39,190 nucleotides of DNA from Corallococcus interemptor. Lineage in GTDB: Bacteria > Myxococcota > Myxococcia > Myxococcales > Myxococcaceae. This document shows, piece after piece, positions 33,484 to 39,190 of the stretch. The notes below the pieces were generated by a model that did no database searches, was not told where the DNA came from, and saw only the letters and a program-made list of their open reading frames with translations. Numbering within the stretch: position 1 is the first letter of the stretch; each line of letters starts with the position of its first letter. A program made the position numbers and the translations under genes. Location: assembly GCF_003668875.1 (NCBI RefSeq), contig NZ_RAWM01000083.1, positions 1-39,190 of the forward strand. Reading direction: 5' to 3'.

Positions 33484-35775
33484 GTGTCCCATCCCCTCCC
33501 ATGGTTCCGCTGGAGCCCCCTGGCCCTGCCGCTGGCGGCCGCTCTCTCCTGTGCCCCCACCGAGGACCCACAGCCCACCACCCAGAAGCAGGGCGTGGAC
33601 GTGCCGGGCTTCGCGGAGCTCCACCACCACATGTTCGCCGAGGAGGCCTTCGGAGGCGGCTGGTTCCACGGCGGCGTCAACGGCTCGCTCGACACCTGTG
33701 ACGGAGGCTGGCCCGAGAGCGACCACGCCCGCGTCCGCATGGACCTGAGCGGCCTGCTCAACCTCTGCCCCAACTCGGGCGGAGTGGACCTGAGCGGAGC
33801 CCCCATCCTGTCCCAGCTCTTCGGAGTCGCGGGAGCGGTGGGCTCGGAGTTCATCGGCAAGATTGAAGGAACCGAAGGGGACACCGGCCTGCACATGGGC
33901 CGCCGCCAGCCCGGCACGGAGTGGCCCCGCTGGGACACCATCGCCCACCAGCAGTCCTGGGGCGGCTGGCTCAAGCAGGCGCACGAAGGAGGCATGTCGC
34001 TGGTGGTGGTCTCCGCCGTGAGCAACGGCTTCCTCTGCGAAGCGCTGCCTCCGCAGAACCGCAAGCGCGCCTGCGACGAGATGACGGACGTGGAGCTCCA
34101 GCTCCAGATGGCCCACGCCTTCGACGCGGCCAATGACTGGGTGGAGATCGCCCTGTCGCCCGCGGACGCAAGGCGGATCATCTCGCAGGGCAGGCTCGCC
34201 ATGGTCCTCTCCATCGAGACCAGCAAGCTCTTCGGCGCGAAGGACTGGAGAGCGGAGCTCAACCGCTTCCACGCGCTGGGCGTGCGCACGCTCCAGCCCG
34301 TGCACCAGCTGGACAACCGCTTCGGCGGAGCGGCCCTGCACAACGTCATTTTCCAGGCCGCGCAGTTCCTGGAGAACTGCCACATCGACACCGACTGCGG
34401 AGCCACCGCAGCCGGCTTCACGTTGGGCTTCGACGTGGACGCCCAGTGCCGCAACGTGAAGGGCCTCACCGCGGACGGCCAGCAGCTCCTCCAGGCCATG
34501 ATGGACAAGGGCATGCTCATCGACCTGGCGCACCTGTCGGAGAAGGGCGTGCGGGACGCGTACGCCGTCTCCCAGGCGAACCGCTACTACCCGCTCTTCA
34601 TCAGCCACGGCCACTTCCGCGAGGTGATGAACGGCAAGCTCGCCCAGAACGAGAAGACCACCCCCGCCTGGGTGGTGCAGATGCTGCGCCGCACGGGAGG
34701 CATGTTCGGCCTGCGCACCGCGCACGACGAGACGCGCACGTACACGCCCGCGAACATCGCCAACGACTGCCAGGGCTCCAGCCGCTCCTTCGCCCAGGCC
34801 TACGAATTCGGCCGTCAGGGCCTCAAGGTCCCCATGGCCTTCGGCGCGGACTTCAACGGCTTCATCCAGCAGACGCGGCCCCGCTTCGGTCCCAACGGCG
34901 CATGCTCCGCGGGCTTCCAGGCGGAGGCGGACGCGCAGGCCCACCAGCAGGAGCTGGAGGCACCGGGCCGGCTGGGCACGCCGTTCGACGAACAGGGCTT
35001 GGCCCACGTAGGCCTCCTGCCGGACCTGCTCCAGGACGTGCGTAACCTGGGCGCGGACACCACGCCGCTGGACCGCTCGGCGGAGCTGTTCATCCGCATG
35101 TGGGAGCGCACCGCGAGCACCGCGCGCAACGGCAGCATGGCGGATCCCGCGTTGGACATCGACACGGCGGGCATCGCGCCGTGGGTGCCGCCGGAGGAGC
35201 GTGAGAAGGCGTACCCCACCGTCTGTGGCAAGGCCTACGCGCCGGACTCCAAGACGCTGGGCCAGGGCTGCCGATTCGACGACGAGTGCCAGAGCGAGCA
35301 GTGCACCTCCGTGCTCTGCGCGACCTTCGACGGACGCTGCGTCTGCAATGACGACGGTGACTGCGGCTCCTCCCGCTACTGCCAGAACGACATCCCGGCC
35401 AACCCCGGCGACAACGACTGCGTGGACCGCAAGACGGACGGAACGTCCTGCAGCCGCGACGGCCAGTGTCTCTCTGGAGCCTGCGGAGGCTGCTTCAACG
35501 CGGTGGGCTGGTGCTACACGCCGCGCTCCAAGGCCTACGGCCAGACGTGCAAGTCGGACCGCGAATGCACCACCGACCGCTGCAGCGCGGACTGCTACGT
35601 GAACCCCACGGGCAGCTGCCTCTGCGACAGCGACTCGCACTGCGGAGCGAACCAGTTCTGCGGCTGGGGGCTCAACTCCGGCAAGTGCATCAACAAGCGA
35701 AGCCGGGGAGCGGCCTGCTCCAGTGATAGGGAGTGCGCCTCCGGCACCTGCCGCTGGTCCTTCACCTGCAAGTAG
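33484..35775 (+). CDS. M19-like (membrane dipeptidase fold) lipoprotein with Cys-rich tail
   Basis: A 763-residue lipoprotein. GTG 33484 has GGAG 5 bases upstream, and the lipobox is LAAALSC. The catalytic-type region resembles renal dipeptidase (M19): ELHHHM in place of the usual HxD, VLSIETS (bridging Glu), MLIDLAHLSEKGV and LFISHGH (metal His), and FGADFNGF (Asp). The first motif differs from classic M19, so metal binding may be altered and the substrate is uncertain. From about residue 580 the protein carries Cys-rich units of the CxxDxECxSxxC type (CRFDDECQSEQC, CNDDGDCGSSRYC, CKSDRECTTDRC, CDSDSHCGANQFC, CSSDRECASGTC), common as disulfide-knotted tails in myxobacterial surface proteins. 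It ends 7 bases before the convergent CLC gene. Confidence 0.8.
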   Translation: MSHPLPWFRWSPLALPLAAALSCAPTEDPQPTTQKQGVDVPGFAELHHHMFAEEAFGGGWFHGGVNGSLDTCDGGWPESDHARVRMDLSGLLNLCPNSGGVDLSGAPILSQLFGVAGAVGSEFIGKIEGTEGDTGLHMGRRQPGTEWPRWDTIAHQQSWGGWLKQAHEGGMSLVVVSAVSNGFLCEALPPQNRKRACDEMTDVELQLQMAHAFDAANDWVEIALSPADARRIISQGRLAMVLSIETSKLFGAKDWRAELNRFHALGVRTLQPVHQLDNRFGGAALHNVIFQAAQFLENCHIDTDCGATAAGFTLGFDVDAQCRNVKGLTADGQQLLQAMMDKGMLIDLAHLSEKGVRDAYAVSQANRYYPLFISHGHFREVMNGKLAQNEKTTPAWVVQMLRRTGGMFGLRTAHDETRTYTPANIANDCQGSSRSFAQAYEFGRQGLKVPMAFGADFNGFIQQTRPRFGPNGACSAGFQAEADAQAHQQELEAPGRLGTPFDEQGLAHVGLLPDLLQDVRNLGADTTPLDRSAELFIRMWERTASTARNGSMADPALDIDTAGIAPWVPPEEREKAYPTVCGKAYAPDSKTLGQGCRFDDECQSEQCTSVLCATFDGRCVCNDDGDCGSSRYCQNDIPANPGDNDCVDRKTDGTSCSRDGQCLSGACGGCFNAVGWCYTPRSKAYGQTCKSDRECTTDRCSADCYVNPTGSCLCDSDSHCGANQFCGWGLNSGKCINKRSRGAACSSDRECASGTCRWSFTCK

Positions 35776-35782
35776 CGCCCGC

Positions 35783-37069
35783 TCAGCGAGGCGCCTCGGG
35801 TTCCTTCCGGGGCGCCTCATGCAGGTCGCGCAGCGCGACGATGCGGTCCAACAGCGGCCCGCCCAGCTTCCTCCGGGCGATGCGCTGCGACGGATAGATG
35901 CCCCGGTGCCCGGTGAGCAGGTACGCCACCGAGGCGACGATGGCCACGTGAGGCAGCACGGAGGCCCCCACCAGCTCCACCGCCATCAACGAGAGCGCGA
36001 GCGGCGTATTGGCCGCCGCCGCGAACAGCGCCGCCATCCCCACCGCCGCGCCCAGGTCCACCGGCAGTCCCAGCAGCCGCGCGAGGACATTGCCCAGCGT
36101 CGCCCCGATGAAGAACAGCGGCGTCACCTCACCGCCCATGAACCCCGCCCCCAGCGTCACCACGGTGAACACGAGCTTCCAGGCAAAGGCGCCCCAGGGC
36201 AGGGACGCGTCCTCGAACGCGCGCACGATGCCGGGCACGCCCAGGCCCAGGTAGTCGCTGGTGCCCGCGAGCTGCCAGAGCCCCACCACGCCCAGTCCGC
36301 CCAGGGCCATGCGCACGGGCAGCCACGGCACCCGGCGCTCCAGGACGCGCTTCAGCCCATGGGTGCCCTCGATGAACGCCACCGCCACGCCCGCGATCCC
36401 CACCGCGAACACCAGCCACCTGCCCAGCACGGGCAGCGTCAGCGCCAGCGCTTGAGGCACCGGGTACACGGTGTGATGGATACCCAGCCCGCGAGTCACC
36501 AGGTCCCCCACGACAGCCGCGGTGAGCGCGGGCAGGAGCGCCTCGTAGCCCAGCCGGCCCACGCACACGACCTCCAGCCCGAACACCGTGCCCGCCAGCG
36601 GCGTGCCGAACACCGAACCGAAGCCACCCGCGATGCCCGCCGCCAGCAGCTCGCGCCGCGTGTCCGGCGACACCCGGAAGCGCCAGGCAATCTGGTCCGC
36701 CAGGCTCGCGCCCATCTGCACCGCGGTGCCCTCGCGCCCCGCGCTCCCGCCAAACAGGTGCGTGAGCACCGTGCCCAGCAGCACCATGGGCGCCATGCGC
36801 AGGGGAATCACCGCGTCGCCCGCGTGCACCGTGTCCAGCACCAGATTGTTGCCGCCCCGGATGGACGCACCCCACCGGCCATACACCGCGCCCACGACGA
36901 GCCCCGCCACCGGGAGCGCGTACACCAGCCACTCATGCGCCAGCCGGAACTCCGTGGCCGCTTCCAGGAGCGCCAGGAACACCGCGGACGCCACGCCGCA
37001 CACGCCCCCCACGATGGCGCCCAGCAGCAGCCACTGCCCCAGGGCTCGGGCACTCCCGGAGAAATTCAT
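35783..37069 (-). CDS. CLC-family anion transporter, probably fluoride/proton antiporter type
   Basis: A 428-residue polytopic membrane protein. ATG 37069 is used; a TTG at 37093 would add eight residues. The CLC filter regions are visible: RGGNNLVLDTVH (at the position of GSGIP in chloride transporters), GGSAGREGTAVQMGASLAD (GREGT instead of GREGP, with the gating Glu) and GAGFMGGEVTPLFFIGATLGN. The GGNN and GREGT variants and the short length are what I recall for the CLC-F branch, which exports fluoride in exchange for protons. I infer that function at moderate confidence; an ordinary chloride transporter is the alternative. No fluoride riboswitch is evident in the short upstream gap. Confidence 0.82.
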   Translation of the reverse strand: MNFSGSARALGQWLLLGAIVGGVCGVASAVFLALLEAATEFRLAHEWLVYALPVAGLVVGAVYGRWGASIRGGNNLVLDTVHAGDAVIPLRMAPMVLLGTVLTHLFGGSAGREGTAVQMGASLADQIAWRFRVSPDTRRELLAAGIAGGFGSVFGTPLAGTVFGLEVVCVGRLGYEALLPALTAAVVGDLVTRGLGIHHTVYPVPQALALTLPVLGRWLVFAVGIAGVAVAFIEGTHGLKRVLERRVPWLPVRMALGGLGVVGLWQLAGTSDYLGLGVPGIVRAFEDASLPWGAFAWKLVFTVVTLGAGFMGGEVTPLFFIGATLGNVLARLLGLPVDLGAAVGMAALFAAAANTPLALSLMAVELVGASVLPHVAIVASVAYLLTGHRGIYPSQRIARRKLGGPLLDRIVALRDLHEAPRKEPEAPR

Positions 37070-37159
37070 GGGCGCAATGTATCCGTGAAACAACGCGTCA
37101 ACCGGAAGCGCTGCGTCAGCAAGGGGCCCGCACCCGCTTCACTCTGACGCATCGTGGCG

Positions 37160-37201
37160 GAATTCATGTTCAACATGGAATACATATTGCGATGTGAATT
37201 C
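37160..37201. promoter_or_regulatory. AT-rich control region with nested palindromes
   Basis: GAATTCA (37160-37166) and TGAATTC (37195-37201) are inverted copies that enclose the perfect palindrome CATGTT-C-AACATG (37165-37177) and the AT-rich run TACATATTG. This is the shared upstream region of the CLC gene and the SGNH hydrolase gene, and the likeliest place for promoters and an operator of one or both. Confidence 0.45.
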
Positions 37202-37296
37202 GGGTCTGAGGAGTGATTCCTGAATCAAAGCCGTGTACCGTGCGCGGCCTCTCCCCATCCCCGGGGCGGGAATCCCCTACCTCTTCAGGAGCCGGT

Positions 37297-38382
37297 ATGT
37301 CCGTTCGTCGCAGCGGGCTGTCCCTCGCCGCCGTCCTCGCCGCCACCACCCTCAGTGGCACCGCGATGGCCAGCACCATCAACCAGAACACGTCGTGGAC
37401 CATCAACCGCTCGGCGTCGCAGACGTACCGCGTGGTGGCCTACGGCGACTCCATCTTCGCCGGCTACAACGGCGGCATCGGCAGCGTCGCGCGCCGTGCG
37501 GCCCCGGTGGTGGAGGGCGAGTACGCGGCGAAGAAGTGGGGCACGAACGTGGAGGTCATCCGCCGCACGAAGTCCGGTGCGAAGGCGGACGACATCTACA
37601 ACAACAAGATCGTCTCCGAGCGCTCCTACATGCAGGACTCCCGCACGCGCGTCGTGATGTTCGAGATGTGCGGCAACGACTACCTGCAGGCCCGCAGCGC
37701 GTTCACCGACCAGACGGGGACGTGCAACTACAGCGGCCTGCAGAACGCGCTGGCGGCCTGCACCACGTACATGGAGCGGGCGATGCAGACCATCAACCAG
37801 TACGCGACCACCGCGAAGGTGAAGGTCATCTCGAACATCTATTACCCCGGCTATGACGCGGACAACGTGCTGACGGCCTGCACGGACTCGGCGACGGGGC
37901 AGAAGGTGAACAAGCAGCAGTACTTCCTGCCGCTGCTGGCGCGCAGCAACTGGCGCGCCTGCAACCTGGCGGCGAAGTACGGCTTCAAGTGCGCGGACGC
38001 CTTCGCGGAAATGATGGCCTCCGACTACGACCGCAACGGCGACGGCCAGATTGACTCCGCGGCCATCGCGTACCGCGCCGGCGAGACCGAGGACGCCTAC
38101 GTCCAGCGCATCAGCGTCACCCTGCGTGGCACGCTGCGCGACGCGAACGGCCACCTGGCCAACAGCAGCACCAGCTACGACTACATCCAGTCGGACAACA
38201 CGCACCCGACGTACACGGGCTCCACCATCAGCGTGAACATCTTCTCTGGTTCCGGCTCCGGCTCCGGCGCGCCGACCTACACGGACGGCCAGGTCGTCAA
38301 CGGCAAGAACCCGGACTGGAACAAGTTCGGCCACGAGCGCATGGGCTACAGCATCTCCACGTTCGACCCCGCGACGCCGTGA
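37297..38382 (+). CDS. Secreted SGNH/GDSL-type hydrolase
   Basis: A 361-residue exported esterase/lipase-fold protein. AGGAG lies 5 bases before ATG 37297, and the signal peptide ends in GTAMA. Catalytic blocks: GDSIFAGY (Ser52), the oxyanion Asn in CGNDY (Asn127), and DNTHPT (Asp300, His303); the block II Gly is probably in the GAKADDIY segment. Inserted between are a Cys-containing region (CNYSGLQNALAACTTY ... ACTDSATGQ ... CNLAAKYGFKCAD) and one calcium-loop-like motif, DYDRNGDGQID. A Gly/Ser run (GSGSGSGA) links the domain to a short C-terminal part. A secreted lipase, acetyl esterase or polysaccharide deacetylase is possible; the sequence does not decide. A terminator follows. Confidence 0.87.
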   Translation: MSVRRSGLSLAAVLAATTLSGTAMASTINQNTSWTINRSASQTYRVVAYGDSIFAGYNGGIGSVARRAAPVVEGEYAAKKWGTNVEVIRRTKSGAKADDIYNNKIVSERSYMQDSRTRVVMFEMCGNDYLQARSAFTDQTGTCNYSGLQNALAACTTYMERAMQTINQYATTAKVKVISNIYYPGYDADNVLTACTDSATGQKVNKQQYFLPLLARSNWRACNLAAKYGFKCADAFAEMMASDYDRNGDGQIDSAAIAYRAGETEDAYVQRISVTLRGTLRDANGHLANSSTSYDYIQSDNTHPTYTGSTISVNIFSGSGSGSGAPTYTDGQVVNGKNPDWNKFGHERMGYSISTFDPATP

Positions 38383-38410
38383 CGTGAAGTAGGACGGCAT
38401 CCGTAGGGAG

Positions 38411-38448
38411 AAAGGGCCTCCGACCTGTCACCGGGTCGGGGGCCTTGT
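38411..38448 (+). terminator. Intrinsic terminator after the SGNH hydrolase gene
   Basis: GGCCTCCGACC (38415-38425) pairs with GGTCGGGGGCC (38434-38444) with one G-U pair, followed by TTGT. An A-run precedes the left arm, so it may work in both directions. It isolates the promoter array downstream. Confidence 0.7.
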
Positions 38449-38534
38449 CGCGTCCGGGCCTGGGAGAGGAGGGCCAGGCAGCCAGGCCCCTCTTCTTCGG
38501 GACACAAATGATCAGGCCCGGGTCAACCAAGTGT

Positions 38535-38563
38535 TTGACGTCGTCGGCCCGAAGCGTTAGAGA
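38535..38563 (+). promoter_or_regulatory. rrn promoter unit P1 of five
   Basis: TTGACG, 17 bases, TAGAGA. This is the most distal unit. It lacks the GCGGC/GCCGC arms that surround the -10 in units 2-4. Confidence 0.5.
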
Positions 38564-38641
38564 CTGGACCCCCGCGACGAACCGCCGGCCTCCGGGCCTC
38601 GGAAAGTCAGCGGGGGGGAAGAAAAGGGTCAACGAAACCTG

Positions 38642-38671
38642 TTGATCCCGAACGCGGCGAAGAGGTAGAAG
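38642..38671 (+). promoter_or_regulatory. rrn promoter unit P2 of five
   Basis: TTGATC, 18 bases, TAGAAG. The -10 lies between GCGGC (38654-38658) and GCCGC (38671-38675). A GC-only stretch follows the -10, as in stringently controlled stable-RNA promoters. Confidence 0.6.
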
Positions 38672-38765
38672 CCGCGCCCCTCGCTTCGAAGCCCGCGCAC
38701 TGGCGCGGAAGGCACTTCGGAGGGAGAGCAGCACCGACAACGAAATAGGGCAGTCAACGAGCGGG

Positions 38766-38795
38766 TTGACAGCGAACGCGGCGAAGAGATAGAAG
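38766..38795 (+). promoter_or_regulatory. rrn promoter unit P3 of five
   Basis: A perfect TTGACA, 18 bases, TAGAAG (or ATAGAA at 17 bases). The spacer GAACGCGGCG and downstream GCCGCGCCCC repeat those of P2 almost exactly. Confidence 0.68.
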
Positions 38796-38874
38796 CCGCG
38801 CCCCACCGAAGAAGCAAGCGTCTGACAGGCAACACGACGGACGCAAAGCGGTGAAGGAAGCTGACAGCAAGCGG

Positions 38875-38904
38875 TTGACAGGGAACGCGGCGCTGAAGTA
38901 GAAG
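38875..38904 (+). promoter_or_regulatory. rrn promoter unit P4 of five
   Basis: A perfect TTGACA, 18 bases, TAGAAG, again with GAACGCGGCG in the spacer and GCCGC (38904-38908) across the -10 end. Confidence 0.68.
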
Positions 38905-38987
38905 CCGCTCCCCTTCGAAAAATCGGCGGAAGTCACTGGACGGCGCCGAGGAACTTCGAAGCAGCCCGCAGGACGCAAAAAGCGAAG

Positions 38988-39016
38988 TTGACGCTGACTG
39001 CGAACTGAAATAGAAG
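38988..39016 (+). promoter_or_regulatory. rrn promoter unit P5 of five (proximal)
   Basis: TTGACG, 17 bases, TAGAAG. The spacer (CTGACTGCGAACTGAAA) has diverged and the GC arms are degenerate (TGC/GCTGC). As the last unit it directly precedes the transcribed leader. Confidence 0.62.
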
Positions 39017-39190
39017 CTGCAACCCCGCCGGTTGAAGAGAAACCGGCAAGCAACAAAGTCGCAACAAGCGGCTCGGTCTTTGAAAACCAAATAGCAAGCC
39101 CAAGCAGTAATGGATTGCGGAAACCGCAGTCAATTTTTTGAGGGCATCTTCACCTTCAAGAGCAGCGCTGAAAAGCGCAGCGAGAAGGGA
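39017..39190 (+). other. Probable rRNA operon leader, running off the window
   Basis: Downstream of P5 the DNA is AT-richer and non-coding. It holds a 7-bp hairpin, GCCGGTT/AACCGGC (39027-39047), and GCTCGGTCTTTGAAAACC (39071-39088), which resembles the boxA antitermination element and the TTTGAAAAC seen in many rRNA leaders and spacers. The tail is purine-rich with short repeats (CAGCGCTGAAAAGCGCAGCG). The 16S start (GAGTTTGATCCTGGCTCAG type) is not reached, so assignment to rRNA is an inference. Confidence 0.6.

Noticed and set aside
33178-35820. An 880-codon minus-strand frame opposite the M19-like gene
   Set aside because: It is a shadow of the coding strand, and its product shows only biased composition.
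38629-39133. Minus-strand frames through the promoter array
   Set aside because: Their repeated protein text only reflects the repeated promoter units; there is no ribosome site or domain.
39100-39190. Start of the 16S rRNA gene
   Set aside because: The conserved 5' sequence of 16S (GAGTTTGATC and following) is not present before the window ends; only the leader can be supported.
1-39190. CRISPR arrays or dispersed tandem repeats
   Set aside because: No regularly spaced short repeats with unique spacers were seen apart from the promoter units at the right edge.

Overview
The window looks like chromosomal DNA from a myxobacterium, most likely the Myxococcus/Corallococcus group. The evidence is very high GC with strong third-position GC bias, many lipoproteins and secreted enzymes, Asp/Gly/Pro-rich linkers after lipoboxes, a MYXO-CTERM-like tail (gene ending at 15473) and an unusually complex upstream region of what appears to be an rRNA operon at the right edge. 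The taxonomic call is an inference from these traits, not a database match. No tRNA, CRISPR array, intact insertion sequence or phage gene is visible.

Left part (1-11000): a secreted M28 metallopeptidase converges on a 14-TM drug exporter. Next comes a tandem pair of lipoproteins that join calcium-loop FG-GAP repeats to a C-terminal lysyl-oxidase domain with its copper histidines and both cofactor-forming residues. Two MacB/FtsX-type permeases follow without an ATPase, then a terminator shared with a convergent gene for a tiny Cys-rich secreted peptide.

Middle (11200-21800): a membrane-associated hypothetical protein, a phospholipase-D-type lipoprotein, a DUF4091 surface protein, a GNAT acetyltransferase and a ligase-less Pnkp-like kinase/phosphatase whose kinase motif looks altered. 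On the minus strand a PilZ-acyltransferase fusion gene, broken by a one-base frameshift, is coupled to a haem-oxygenase-like diiron protein. Small secreted or hypothetical genes follow.

Uracil region (21966-26636): a tight four-gene operon encodes a methylmalonate/malonate-semialdehyde dehydrogenase, a GTP-cyclohydrolase-II-like URC1, a DUF1688 URC4 and a uracil phosphoribosyltransferase. This is the gene set of the URC uracil-degradation route, here with a dehydrogenase that could send the three-carbon product to acetyl-CoA.

Right part (26681-38382): a trypsin-fold lipoprotein whose catalytic Ser is Asp, a barrel-plus-golvesin secreted protein, a methyltransferase coupled to a CapA-like protein, a YjjJ/HipA-type kinase with repeated sites at its start codon, a decayed beta-carbonic anhydrase, an M19-like lipoprotein with a Cys-rich tail, a CLC anion transporter (probably the fluoride type) and a secreted SGNH hydrolase. 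The stretch 32384-32837 is less GC-rich, holds no gene I can support, and carries repeats and palindromes.

Right edge (38383-39190): a terminator and then five tandem promoter-like units about 110 bp apart, followed by a leader with a hairpin and a boxA-like element. I read this as the control region of an rRNA operon whose 16S gene starts beyond the window.
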